NCBI GenBank assembly: GCA_016713135.1
Contig: JADJPR010000007.1
Coordinates: forward strand, 289,526-353,525
Length of the DNA stretch: 64,000 nucleotides
Reading direction: 5' to 3'
From: Rhodanobacteraceae bacterium
GTDB lineage: Bacteria; Pseudomonadota; Gammaproteobacteria; Xanthomonadales; SZUA-5
Shown here in pieces: positions 51,609-64,000 of this stretch. Made by a program: the position numbers and the translations under genes. Within the stretch, counting starts at the first letter, position 1. Each line of letters opens with the position of its first letter. Below the pieces are notes generated by a model. The model saw nothing but the letters and a program-made list of their open reading frames with translations, was not told where the DNA came from and did no database searches.

Positions 51609-52130
51609 ATGCGCTGCCCCTTCTGTAGTCACGAAGACACCCGCGTGGTCGACTCGCGCGTCACCGAGGACGGGTTGCAGGTCCGTCGGCGCCGCGAGTG
51701 CCCGGGCTGCAATGCGCGCTTTTCGACCTACGAGACGGCGGAAATCAAGCTGCCGCAGATCGTCAAGCGCGATGGCCGGCGCGAGGCCTTCAGCGAGCAG
51801 AAGCTGCGCGGCGGGCTGGCGCGGGCCTTCGAGAAGCGCGCGGTCTCGGTGGAGGACATCGATCGGGTCATCGACGTGGTGGTGCGCAAGCTGCGGACCA
51901 GCGGCGAGCGCGAAATCCCCGCCGGCAAGATGGGCGAGTGGGTGATGGAGGAACTCAAGCGCATCGACCAGGTGGCCTATGTGCGCTTCGCCTCGGTCTA
52001 CCGCCGCTTCGAGGATGTGCAGGCCTTCCGCGAGGAGGTCGAGAAGCTGGAGAAGGAGCTGCCGGGACTGTCGGCGCAGCAGTTGCCGCTGCTCGATTTG
52101 CCGCTGGCGCCGCCGCCGAAGAAGGGCTGA
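51609..52130 (+). CDS. nrdR: transcriptional repressor NrdR
   Basis: A 173-residue repressor of ribonucleotide reductase genes. The zinc ribbon is MRCPFCSHEDTRVVDSR and CPGCNARFSTYE (four Cys), followed by the ATP-cone (IVKRDGRREAFSEQKLRGGL, PAGKMGEWVMEELKRID, VAYVRFASVYR). The C-terminal tail is Leu/Pro-rich. The GNAT gene starts 4 bp after its stop. Confidence 0.97.
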   Translation: MRCPFCSHEDTRVVDSRVTEDGLQVRRRRECPGCNARFSTYETAEIKLPQIVKRDGRREAFSEQKLRGGLARAFEKRAVSVEDIDRVIDVVVRKLRTSGEREIPAGKMGEWVMEELKRIDQVAYVRFASVYRRFEDVQAFREEVEKLEKELPGLSAQQLPLLDLPLAPPPKKG

Positions 52131-52134
52131 GGCG

Positions 52135-52605
52135 GTGCCCGGCTGGCGCATCGAGACGCTGTCGGCGCAGCCGCAGCATGTGGATGCGCTGGCACAGTGG
52201 CATCACGCCGAGTGGCGCGGGTTGGTGGCCAACTGGTCGCTGGAAGACGCGCGCGTGGAACTTGCCTCGCACGTCGCCAGTGAACCCTATCCGATCACCT
52301 GGATCGGGTTGGAGGCACACGGCGGCCTGGCCGGATCGGTCAGCCTGATCGAGACAGATGTGCCGGAGTTTGCCGAGTATTCGCCCTGGCTGGCCAGCCT
52401 GTATGTGCGCCCCGATTGCCGTGGGCGCGGCCTTGGCGAGGCGCTGGTGCGCACCCTGATCGCGCATGCCGCCGGACTCCGCTTCCCGCGCGTCTACCTG
52501 TTCACGCCCGGTACTCCCGCGATGTACCAGCGCTGCGGCTTTGTCGCGACCGCCACGCTGCCGCTCGGCGGCCGCTCGGTCACGCTGATGGAGCGCGCGC
52601 TGTGA
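52135..52605 (+). CDS. GNAT family N-acetyltransferase
   Basis: A 156-residue acetyltransferase. The acetyl-CoA motif is LYVRPDCRGRGLGEALVRTL, and YQRCGF near the C-terminus is typical. The substrate is unknown. The start is a GTG at 52135, 4 bp after nrdR; the frame upstream is nrdR in another phase. The end overlaps the ribD start (GTGA). Confidence 0.88.
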   Translation: MPGWRIETLSAQPQHVDALAQWHHAEWRGLVANWSLEDARVELASHVASEPYPITWIGLEAHGGLAGSVSLIETDVPEFAEYSPWLASLYVRPDCRGRGLGEALVRTLIAHAAGLRFPRVYLFTPGTPAMYQRCGFVATATLPLGGRSVTLMERAL

Positions 52606-53693
52606 GCGAGACCGATGTGCGCCATATGCGCCGCGCGCTGGAACTGGCGGCGCTGGGCCTTTGCACCACCCATCCGAATCCGCGTGTCGGCTGCGTGCTG
52701 GTGCTGGGTGGCGAGGTGGTGGGCGAAGGCTGGCACCGCCGCGCCGGCGAGCCGCATGCGGAGGTGCATGCGATGAGCATGGCGGGCGAGCGCGCGCGCG
52801 GGGCGACCGCCTACGTCACCCTGGAACCCTGCGCGCACCACGGGCGCACGCCGCCCTGCGCCGACGCGCTCATCGCGGCCGGCGTGGCGCGCGTGGTCGT
52901 GGCGCTGCGCGATCCGTTTCCGCAGGTCGATGGCGCCGGCATCGCACGGCTGCGCGCGGCGGGGATCCAGGTCGACCTGGGCGTCTGCGAGGACGATGCG
53001 CGCGAACTGAACCTCGGCTTCGTATCGCGCCTGACCCGCCACCGGCCGTGGATCCGGGTCAAGCTCGGACTGTCGCTGGACGGGCGCAGCGCCCTGGCCG
53101 ATGGCCGCAGCCAGTGGATCACCTCGCCCGCGGCGCGCGCCGACGTGCAGCGCTGGCGTGCGCGTTCCAGTGCGGTGCTGACCGGCATCGGCAGTGTGCT
53201 CGACGATGACCCGCGCCTGACCGTGCGCCTGCCCGACATCGAGCACGTCACGCCAGAGCGCATCGTGCTCGACACCCGGGCGCGCCTGCCGGCGGATGCG
53301 CGGATGCTCGGCGAACCGGGGCCGATCGTGTGGGTCACCGGTCCCAGCGCGTCGGAGCGACCGGAGCTCGACGGCCGCGTCGAGCGCATCTCGCTCCCCG
53401 CGTCCGCCGGGCGCCTGAACCTGCAGCGCCTGGCCTTCGCCCTCGGCGCGCGCGGCCACAACGAGGTGCTGGTCGAAGCCGGCCCGCGCCTTGCGGGCGC
53501 CTTCGTCGCCGCCGGCCTCGTCGACGAACTGGTCTGGTACCTCGCACCCAAGCTGCTCGGCCACGACGCGCGCCCGGCGCTCAGCCTGCCCGGGCCGGTA
53601 TCGCTGGACGAGGCGAGCCGCTGGCAGTGGCACGGCGTGGAGCGCGTCGGCGAGGATTTGCGCGTGCTGCTGCGGGCGGCCCCCATCCCGTGA
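52602..53693 (+). CDS. ribD: bifunctional diaminohydroxyphosphoribosylaminopyrimidine deaminase / reductase RibD
   Basis: A 363-residue riboflavin enzyme. The deaminase domain has the zinc motifs PHAEVHA and EPCAHHGRTPPC (about 50-85). The reductase domain begins WIRVKLGLSLDGRSALADG and includes LTGIGSVLDDDPRLTVR and NEVLVEAGPRLAGAFV. It starts with GTG, overlapping the GNAT stop by 4 nt. ribE is 6 kb further on, separated by the convergent lhr gene. Confidence 0.96.
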   Translation: MSETDVRHMRRALELAALGLCTTHPNPRVGCVLVLGGEVVGEGWHRRAGEPHAEVHAMSMAGERARGATAYVTLEPCAHHGRTPPCADALIAAGVARVVVALRDPFPQVDGAGIARLRAAGIQVDLGVCEDDARELNLGFVSRLTRHRPWIRVKLGLSLDGRSALADGRSQWITSPAARADVQRWRARSSAVLTGIGSVLDDDPRLTVRLPDIEHVTPERIVLDTRARLPADARMLGEPGPIVWVTGPSASERPELDGRVERISLPASAGRLNLQRLAFALGARGHNEVLVEAGPRLAGAFVAAGLVDELVWYLAPKLLGHDARPALSLPGPVSLDEASRWQWHGVERVGEDLRVLLRAAPIP

Positions 53694-53708
53694 CCAGGAA
53701 CGCTAGGC

Positions 53709-58232
<4,524 letters not shown>

Positions 58233-58311
58233 CGCCCGATTATGCGGCGGCATCCCGGCGAACCCAGGTGAACGCCGATGGTTGCGGCGGGTGTGGTGGC
58301 AGGAACCGTCA

Positions 58312-58401
58312 GCGTAGCGCGCTGTACGCGCCGCGCGCGTTCAGCGGGTACCTGCCGCCCGACAGCGCCGCTGAATCGCTGCGCGATACAGCGGCCTACG
58401 C
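58312..58401. repeat. divergent GTAGC-type palindrome
   Basis: GTAGCGCGCTGTACGCGCCG at the left and GCGCGATACAGCGGCCTAC at the right can pair, in the same general form as the GTAGCCCGG repeats. It lies in the 177-bp gap upstream of lhr. Confidence 0.55.
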
Positions 58402-58409
58402 GCGGAGCT

Positions 58410-59510
58410 TCACTCGCAGCGCAACTCTTCGACGTGCACCTCGAAGCGCAGGTCATGGCCCGGCGGGGCCGGCATCCACGACTGCGACTCCAGATCCCTG
58501 AGGATGTCCAGTCCATCGGCATTCGCCGAACCGAGTGCCATCTGGCGATAGCGCATGGCGAGCGCCGGATCGATGCTGAGGCCGCCCTGGCCGGACTCGT
58601 GCGCGCGCGCCAGCCAGGAGAGGATCGGAGCCATCCGCTGCCAGTCGACCGAGTTCCGCTGCGCGTCGGCGATCAGCGCCTCGGCCCGTTGCACGCGCTG
58701 GCGCCAGCGTTCCCCGGGAAACTCCGGCGCACCCTCGAAGTCCAGCGAGCGCAGCAGGATTTCCGCGAGGATCAGCTTTGCGCTCGCAGACGGCGGCTCG
58801 CCACGGCCCTCGGCGAAGCGCAGCGCGGCCTGGCGCTGGGCCGCGCCGAGGGCATTGCTGGTGTCGTGCAGGGGTTCCTCGACCGCGCCCTCCTCGGCCA
58901 GCAGTTCCGCCTCTGGCCGCGGCATCGGCGCAGGTGGCAGTTGGTCGATGCAGCGCCGGTAGTGGTCGTCGTCGTCGGGCATGGCGCGGACCGCCCCGAG
59001 TTCCAGCGACAGCGCATGGGTCTGCGCACTGCGGGCAAGCACGCGGTTGTCCCAGCCCGACCAGCGCCAGGCGCCGTCGACGCGTTCGAAGACAAGGCCG
59101 GCGCCCAGATACTCGCCCCCGGCGGTGACCAGCGGTACCCAGGCGGTATCGCGCACCACCACCGGGTCGGCCGCGCGCATGGACCCCAGCGCGCGGCTTA
59201 GCCCGCTGGCTACGTCGATCCGGCACTCGGCGGCGTACACATCCTCGATCTCGAAGGCTTCCGCGCGGCGCAGGCGGGCGAGCACCGCCAGTTCGGTCAT
59301 GCTGGCCAGATCCTGCGCCTGCTCTGCGTGCCGCGCCAGGCGCTGCAAGGCTTCAAGGCGCAGCAACCACGCCGGAGCGAGGGACTGCTCGGGCTGCGCC
59401 AGCTGACAGTCCACCAGGGAACGCCGCGCGCTCTCGATCAACCGCGCCTCCGGCGCCGCCTGCAGCGGCAGGGCCAGCGCCAGCAGCCCGGCGGCGATCA
59501 GCGCCCTCAT
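58410..59510 (-). CDS. exported hypothetical protein
   Basis: A 366-residue protein with a signal peptide (MRALIAAGLLALALPLQAAPEA) and a largely helical body with no catalytic motif I recognise (DPVVVRDTAWVPLVTAGGEYLG, YRRCIDQLPPAP, MRYRQMALGSANADGL). Late segments resemble degenerate TPR/Sel1-like helices. It overlaps the upstream small Cys-rich gene by 4 nt, so they form a two-gene operon. Confidence 0.75.
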   Translation of the reverse strand: MRALIAAGLLALALPLQAAPEARLIESARRSLVDCQLAQPEQSLAPAWLLRLEALQRLARHAEQAQDLASMTELAVLARLRRAEAFEIEDVYAAECRIDVASGLSRALGSMRAADPVVVRDTAWVPLVTAGGEYLGAGLVFERVDGAWRWSGWDNRVLARSAQTHALSLELGAVRAMPDDDDHYRRCIDQLPPAPMPRPEAELLAEEGAVEEPLHDTSNALGAAQRQAALRFAEGRGEPPSASAKLILAEILLRSLDFEGAPEFPGERWRQRVQRAEALIADAQRNSVDWQRMAPILSWLARAHESGQGGLSIDPALAMRYRQMALGSANADGLDILRDLESQSWMPAPPGHDLRFEVHVEELRCE

Positions 59511-59893
59511 CGATTCTCCGGCGCTGGCGGCGGATCCATCCAGGCGTCGTCCTCGGTCTCGCTCTGCAGGAATATGGGCTCTGTCACGGTCCGGATGCCA
59601 CCGCCGGTGATCTCGACCACCTCCATCTGTGAGCCTTCCTCCTCGCTGTCCTGCGCCATCGCGCCATGGCTGGCCAGCAGCAAGGCGGCCGCGGGTATCA
59701 GCCGCGCATAGCGCACGCACAGCGGTCCGCCGCCGGCCAGCAGTGCCGCGCGTTCACGCGTAGTCATCGCCGACAGGTTGTGCACCCGCTTCTGGCACAG
59801 ATCGCAGAAGGTGGATTTCTGCCCCGGCGCGAATGCCGGCAATTGCGCGCAGGGCGATTCGATCCGCGGGCACTGGGTGTGGATGATCGGCAT
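59507..59893 (-). CDS. small Cys-motif membrane protein, unknown
   Basis: A 128-residue protein. The N-terminal half looks like a metal-binding domain: CPRIESPCAQLPAFAPGQKSTFCDLC (split here as C-X6-C and FCDLCQKRVHNLSAMT), then LCVRYARLI. A hydrophobic stretch (LIPAAALLLASHGAMAQ) follows, then an acidic tail (EEEGSQMEVVEITGGG). This suggests a cytoplasmic zinc-binding head and a membrane or signal segment. Its partner gene overlaps the stop. Confidence 0.7.
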   Translation of the reverse strand: MPIIHTQCPRIESPCAQLPAFAPGQKSTFCDLCQKRVHNLSAMTTRERAALLAGGGPLCVRYARLIPAAALLLASHGAMAQDSEEEGSQMEVVEITGGGIRTVTEPIFLQSETEDDAWMDPPPAPENR

Positions 59894-59982
59894 GAACCGG
59901 AATCCGAGACAGTTCGCAACACTTTACCCGAGGGCACGTGGGATATGGCAGCCTGCGCGCAGTCCATTCATCGAAACTTCCC

Positions 59983-60579
59983 ATGTTCACCGGATTGATC
60001 CAGGCCGTCGGCCGCGTGGCCGCGCTCGAGCCGCGTGGCGGCGATCTGCGCATGCGCATCGACGCAGCCGGCCTCGACCTCGCCAGTACCCGGCCGGGCG
60101 ACAGCATCGCGGTGTCCGGCGTTTGCCTGACCGCGCTCGACCCGCACGCCGGGGGCTTCGCAGCCGACGTTTCGAACGAAACCCTGGCATGCACCACGCT
60201 GGGCCGGCTGCGCGAAGGCGATCCCGTGAACCTCGAGCGCTCGCTGACGCTGGCAACGCCGCTCGGCGGCCACTTCGTCAGCGGGCATGTCGATGGCGTC
60301 GGGCGGGTGGCCTCGATCCACGACGATGGCCGCTCGCAGCGCTGGGTCTTCGAGGTTCCGCCCGAGCTGTGCCGCTACATCGCCAGCAAGGGCTCGGTGG
60401 CGGTCAATGGCGTCAGCCTGACGGTCAACGAACTCCACCCGACCGGCTTCGGCGTGAACCTGATCCCGCACACCCTGGCGCACACCAGTTTCGGCACGAT
60501 GGCGGTCGGGGATGCGGTCAACATCGAGATCGACCTGCTCGCCCGCTACGTCGAGCGCCTGATGTCCGCGCGTGCTTGA
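59983..60579 (+). CDS. ribE: riboflavin synthase alpha subunit
   Basis: A 198-residue enzyme dismutating two 6,7-dimethyl-8-ribityllumazine molecules. It has two lumazine-binding repeats: MFTGLIQAVGRV with VSGVCLTA and SNETLACTTLG, then GGHFVSGHVDGVGRV with VNGVSLTVNEL. The start at 59983 is the universal MFTG. No FMN riboswitch was recognised in the 89 bp upstream. Confidence 0.96.
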   Translation: MFTGLIQAVGRVAALEPRGGDLRMRIDAAGLDLASTRPGDSIAVSGVCLTALDPHAGGFAADVSNETLACTTLGRLREGDPVNLERSLTLATPLGGHFVSGHVDGVGRVASIHDDGRSQRWVFEVPPELCRYIASKGSVAVNGVSLTVNELHPTGFGVNLIPHTLAHTSFGTMAVGDAVNIEIDLLARYVERLMSARA

Positions 60580-60637
60580 ACCTGCGCCGGCAGCCCCCAT
60601 TTCCGCCAGCTGCGTTTCGACTTCCCCGAGTCCCGCC

Positions 60638-60964
60638 ATGCCGATCTACGAATTCGAATGCCTGAGCTGCGGCAAGCGCTTCGACCGCCTGCAGAAGTTG
60701 TCCGATCCCGATCCCACCGATTGCCCCAGCTGCGGCGCACCACAGGTAAAGCGCGCCATCACCGCGGCCGCCTTCCGGCTCAAGGGCGGTGGCTGGTACG
60801 AGACCGATTTCAAGGGCGACGGCGACAAGAAGCGCAACCTGGTGGAGCCGGCGGGCGAGTCCAAGCCGTCTGCGGAGACTGCTTCGTCCGGTAGCGATGC
60901 CAAGCCGGCACCAGCCAGTGAACCGGCGAAGCCCGCGGCGCCTGCGGCGCCGGCCGGGGGCTAG
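60638..60964 (+). CDS. FmdB-family zinc ribbon protein
   Basis: A 108-residue protein. The first about 45 residues are the FmdB-type zinc ribbon (MPIYEFECLSCGKRFDRLQK ... DCPSCGAPQVKRAITAAAFRLKGGGWYETDF). The tail is Ala/Pro/Ser/Lys low-complexity. The role is uncertain; relatives are called regulatory proteins without firm evidence. It follows ribE by 58 bp. Confidence 0.9.
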   Translation: MPIYEFECLSCGKRFDRLQKLSDPDPTDCPSCGAPQVKRAITAAAFRLKGGGWYETDFKGDGDKKRNLVEPAGESKPSAETASSGSDAKPAPASEPAKPAAPAAPAGG

Positions 60965-61166
60965 TTTCAGCGCGGCGGCTTCGCCGCTCTGGCGCGGCGC
61001 GTTGAGTCGCGCTGCGTGGGGTGGTGGCATGCGCTTCTGACGGCTGCTGTTGCCACTTTCGTTGTTTGCTGTCGCCTTGGCACTTGTGGGAGCGGGCTCC
61101 GCCCGCGATCTCTGCTGTCGCTGTCGCTTAAGCCCTTGTGGGAGCGGGCTCTGCCCGTGATCTCTG

Positions 61167-61199
<33 letters not shown>

Positions 61200-61359
61200 T
61201 CGGCGTCGCTGTTGCTTAAGCCCTTGTGGGAGCGGGCTCCGCCCGTGATCTCTGCTGTCGCTGTCGCTGTCGCGGTGGCTGTCGCTTAAGCCCTTGTGGG
61301 AGCGGGCTCTGCCCGCGATCTCTTCGCCTTCGCTGCTTGCTTTAGGCTATTGAAGCAAC

Positions 61360-61730
61360 AGCGTTTCGGCCTGGCGGCCGAGTGACTTTTCTTTGAGTGG
61401 CCAAAGAAAAGTCACCAAAAGAAAGGCCACCCCGCGTCCGCGCCGGCCGCGCATCCGGCGCGCCCGGTGCCCTGCGGTGCTCACGAAGCGCAGGCCGCTG
61501 CGCAACTCGCTGGTCCGGCCCGTCGGCACAGCCGCCGGGCGTTCGCAGCCGCGCGCCGCGGCGCAAGCGTGCGACTGCTCCCCCTGTGCTCGGACATGCT
61601 CGCTTTCCCCTGCGCTTCGCTCCGCTCCTCGGAGCTCCCGAGGGGCCCCGGGTTCCTTCGACCCGGCTTCCTGCCTGGTTCTTGAGGTGTGGCGGGTCAG
61701 CAGGCTTGCGGGTCTTGAGCGGAGGGAAGC
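61360..61730 (+). repeat. 370-bp dispersed repeat, copy A
   Basis: It begins GCGTTTCGGCCTGGCGGCCG, then a hairpin around TTTTCTTTGAGTGGCCAAAG, and ends GTCTTGAGCGGAGGGAAGC. It matches copy B (61959-62333) over nearly its whole length and copy C in inverted orientation. Confidence 0.9.
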
Positions 61731-61958
61731 AACCGCAGAAGCGAAGTCACAGCCAGGCGCGAAACCACGTGCGAGTTGCGCTGCGTGGGGAGGTGGCATG
61801 CGCTTCTGACGGCTGCTGCTGCCACTTTCGTTGTTTGCTGTCGCCTTGGCACTTGTGGGAGCGGGCGCCGCCCGCGATCGTTTGCCGCCGCCTGCCGCCT
61901 GCCGCCTGCCGCCTGCCGCTCCTTGCTTGTTCGCTTTTGCTTCAAGATCAAGGGCAAG

Positions 61959-62333
61959 AGCGTTTCGGCCTGACGGCCGAGTCACTTCTTTCTGCTTGCC
62001 CAGAAAGAAGGTGACCAAGAAAGAGGGCACCCCGCGTCCGCGCTTGCCGCGCGTCGTGCGCGGCAAGTCCCCTGCGGTGCTCACGAAGCGCAGGCCGCTG
62101 CGCAACTCGCTGGTCCGGCCCGTCGGCACAGCCGCCGGGCGTTCGCAGCCGCGCGCCGCATGCGGCGCAAGCGTGCGACTGCTCACCCCTGTGCTCGGAC
62201 ATGCTCGCTTTCCCCTGCGCTTCGCTCCGCTCCTCGGCGCTCCCGAGGGGCCCCGGGTTCTTCGACCCGGCTTCCTGCCTGGTTCTTGAGGTGTGGCGGG
62301 TCAGCCGGCTTGCGGGTCTTGAGCGGAGGGAAG
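61959..62333 (+). repeat. 370-bp dispersed repeat, copy B
   Basis: Same order of segments as copy A, with variation in the early AAGAAAG hairpin (TTCTTTCTGCTTGCCCAGAA) and the GCGCGCCGCATGCGGCGCAA segment. It is directly followed by the 18-bp tandem array. Confidence 0.9.
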
Positions 62334-62337
62334 CCAG

Positions 62338-62499
62338 AGCCAGAAGCTATGCGACAGCCAGAAGCGAAGCGACAGCCAGAAGCGAAGCCACAGCCAGAAG
62401 CGAAGCCACAGCCAGAAGCGAAGTCACAGCCAGAAGCGAAGCCACAGCCAGAAGCGAAGCCACAGCCAGAAGCGAAGCGACAGCCAGAAGCTACTGCTC
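62338..62499 (+). repeat. 18-bp tandem array, nine units
   Basis: The unit AGCCAGAAGCGAAGCCAC is repeated nine times with small changes (GCGAC, GTCAC, and divergent first and last units). There are no spacers, so this is not CRISPR. It separates copies B and C of the larger repeat. Confidence 0.92.
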
Positions 62500-62549
62500 T
62501 GCTGCTAACGCTTCGCTCTCGATACTGGCCGAGGACCACAAACTAAGAT

Positions 62550-62818
62550 CTCGCCTCGAAGACCAGGCAGGAAGCCGGGTCGAAGGAAGAATGGGGTCCC
62601 CTGTGGAGCGCCGAGGAGCGGAGCGACCTGCAGGGGAAAGCGAGCATGTTCGAGCACATGGATGTGCGAGTTGCGCAGCGGCCTGCAAGGCGCGAGCACC
62701 GCAGGGAACCCCGTGTGCACGATGCACACGGGGCGCGGAAGTGGGGTGCCTTCTTTCTTGGTTACTTCTTTCTGGGCAAGCAGAAAGAAGTGACTCGGCC
62801 GTCAGGCCGAAACGCTTT
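62550..62818 (-). repeat. 370-bp dispersed repeat, copy C (inverted, shortened)
   Basis: Read leftward it starts GCGTTTCGGCCTGACGGCCG with the TTCTTTCTGCTTGCCCAGAA hairpin and ends near CCGGCTTCCTGCCTGG. The central part is shorter and more divergent than in copies A and B. Confidence 0.85.
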
Positions 62819-62840
62819 TGCTCTTGATCCTGAAGCCCAG

Positions 62841-62930
62841 AGCCAGAAGCCAGAAGCCAAAAGCCAAAAGCCAAAAGCCAAAAGCCAAAAGCCAAAAGCC
62901 AAAAGCCAAAAGCCAAAAGCCAAAAGCCAC
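62841..62930 (+). repeat. AGCCAAA 7-bp tandem array
   Basis: About twelve 7-bp units (AGCCAGA twice, then AGCCAAA) run to within 7 bp of the iaaA stop codon. No complementary arm was found nearby, unlike the other heptad elements. Confidence 0.9.
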
Positions 62931-62936
62931 ACGCCC

Positions 62937-63890
62937 TCAATCCGAGTAGATCGCCACCCCCACCACCCCATCCGCCCGCACCCACGCCCGGTACATCCCC
63001 TCCGAGTTGTACGGCATCGCGATCGCTCCGTCGCGGTCGATGGCGATCAGCCCGCCGGTGCCGCCGAGTTCTCCAACCCGCCCGAGTGCCCCGGCGCAGG
63101 CTGCGGGCAAGGCGGCGCCGCCGTAGGCCATTCGCGCGTGGACATCGTGCGCCAGCGCCGAGAGCAGGAAGTATTCGCCGTGGCCGGTGGCGGAGACCGC
63201 GCAGGTGGCGTCTTCGGCCCAGGTGCCGGCGCCGACCACCGGGGTGTCGCCGACGCGCCCGGGGTGCTTGTTGGTCATTCCGCCGGTGGACGTCGCGGCG
63301 GCGAGGTGGCCGTGGGCATCGCGCGCGACGGCGCCCACGGTGCCGCGCTTGTCCTTGGGATCGGGCGCGTTGAACAGCGGGTCGTGGTCCAGCGTGACCT
63401 TGCCCTGCAGCGCGGCCAGGCGCTGCTGCTCGGCGCGCTCCGCGGTGATGAAATAGGCGGGCGGGGCGCGCTCGGCGCCGATGCGGGCGGCCAACAGCTC
63501 GGCGCCTTCGCCGACCAGCAGCACATGCTCGGTGCGCTCCATCACGGCGCGCGCCAGGCTCACCGGGTGCATCGCCGTGCGCGCGGCGGCCACTGCGCCG
63601 GCCCTGCGCGTGCGGCCGTCCATGATCGAGGCATCCAGTTCCACTACGCCCTGCGCGTTCAGCACGGCGCCGCGGCCGGCGTTGAACAGCGGGAAGTCTT
63701 CGAGCTCACGCACCGCCGACTCGACCACGTCGAGCGCGCTGGCGCCGGCCTGCAGCCGCGCCCAGGCCGCGTGGGCGATGCGCGCCAGCGCCGCGCGGAA
63801 CACCGCTTCGCGTTCGGGCGACAGCGATCGGCGGTCGATCACGCCGGCGCCGCCGTGGATCACCAGGCGGCAGTTGCTGGAATCGGTCAT
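62937..63890 (-). CDS. iaaA: isoaspartyl peptidase / type III L-asparaginase
   Basis: A 317-residue N-terminal nucleophile hydrolase that cleaves itself to alpha and beta chains. The cleavage site is KRGTVGAVARD, making Thr184 the nucleophile. LVIHGGAGVI opens the alpha chain, and FNAGRGAVLN and GGMTNKHPGRVGDTPVVGAGTWAED are the substrate loops, ending with TGHGEYFL. Family members cut beta-aspartyl dipeptides, including those released from cyanophycin, and asparagine. The gene ends beside the repeat island. Confidence 0.95.
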   Translation of the reverse strand: MTDSSNCRLVIHGGAGVIDRRSLSPEREAVFRAALARIAHAAWARLQAGASALDVVESAVRELEDFPLFNAGRGAVLNAQGVVELDASIMDGRTRRAGAVAAARTAMHPVSLARAVMERTEHVLLVGEGAELLAARIGAERAPPAYFITAERAEQQRLAALQGKVTLDHDPLFNAPDPKDKRGTVGAVARDAHGHLAAATSTGGMTNKHPGRVGDTPVVGAGTWAEDATCAVSATGHGEYFLLSALAHDVHARMAYGGAALPAACAGALGRVGELGGTGGLIAIDRDGAIAMPYNSEGMYRAWVRADGVVGVAIYSD

Positions 63891-63938
63891 GCTGCTGGCT
63901 CCCTGCGTTGAAGTTGAGCGCCCCGGGGAAGCCGGACT

Positions 63939-64000
63939 TCAGTCGGCGTCCTCGCCCTGGTCGCCGGCGACGGTCAGTTCCGCCAGCCGCACCGGCCCGG
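63939..64000 (-). CDS. C-terminal fragment of an unidentified protein
   Basis: Reading leftward, the window edge enters a frame ending GPVRLAELTVAGDQGEDAD before a TGA at 63939-63941, 48 bp upstream of iaaA. Codon use resembles the neighbours. The fragment is too short to name, and it may not be a gene. Confidence 0.35.
   Translation of the reverse strand, partial: GPVRLAELTVAGDQGEDAD

Noticed and set aside
59894..59982. FMN riboswitch upstream of ribE
   Set aside because: Only 89 bp are available and no RFN-like conserved helices were seen.

Overview
The window is GC-rich (very roughly two-thirds G+C) chromosomal DNA from a gammaproteobacterium, most likely of the order Xanthomonadales/Lysobacterales. 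The evidence is the ruvB-ybgC-tolQRAB-pal-cpoB-queE-queC order, a glyA-nrdR-ribD run with ribE nearby, birA overlapping coaX, DUF1176 and delta-60 secreted proteins, and intergenic repeats of the GTGGGAGCGG and GTAGCCCGG types. No phage, transposase, CRISPR array, rRNA or tRNA was seen. No genus can be assigned from sequence alone.

Layout. 1-8.8 kb: arginase start, ruvB, the Tol-Pal envelope operon and the queuosine genes queE and queC. 8.8-19.2 kb: an ABC-type permease, a damaged SpoIIE-type phosphatase, an AstE/AspA-like hydrolase, a secreted delta-60 protein, a PAS-GGDEF sensor and a DUF1176 protein. 19.3-28.4 kb: a leftward operon whose genes overlap or nearly abut, encoding an AraC/GlxA regulator, two arginine N-succinyltransferase-like proteins, a secreted S51 (cyanophycinase-like) peptidase and a YfcC permease, facing a TonB-dependent receptor. 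This looks like uptake and breakdown of an arginine-containing substrate. An isoaspartyl peptidase at the right end and an arginase at the left end would suit the same theme. 28.5-35 kb: fbp, a Moco-carrier-like protein, an NlpC/P60 lipoprotein, a TfoX-C protein, a large isochorismatase-kinase-phosphatase protein running in frame into a free methionine-R-sulfoxide reductase, and a DUF4410 lipoprotein. 35.2-40.5 kb: a TetR-adaptor-RND pump cluster carrying three frameshifts and an in-frame repeat insertion. 40.9-48.5 kb: coaX, birA, plsY, a FakA-FakB-like fusion, mtfA, an orphan PqqD, dksA, a GPP34 protein and sufE. 48.7-64 kb: aceF, glyA, nrdR, an acetyltransferase, ribD, lhr, two unknown secreted or membrane proteins, ribE, an FmdB-type zinc ribbon, a 2-kb repeat island and iaaA.

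The most unusual structure is a family of intergenic inverted repeats whose arms are short tandem repeats, usually of 7 bp. The repeat word differs from site to site (TTGTTGG, GGGGCTG, GGGTTGT, GGAAAAT, GTGAAAA and others), but the plan of arm, loop and complementary arm stays the same. Most copies fill the gap from the stop codon of one gene to the start codon of the next, including gaps inside the tol operon. One copy lies in frame inside an RND transporter gene, and another forms an open linker between two genes. Two long G-tracts sit inside such hairpins and are probably sequencing or assembly artefacts. Together with several one-base frameshifts they mean the sequence may contain errors.
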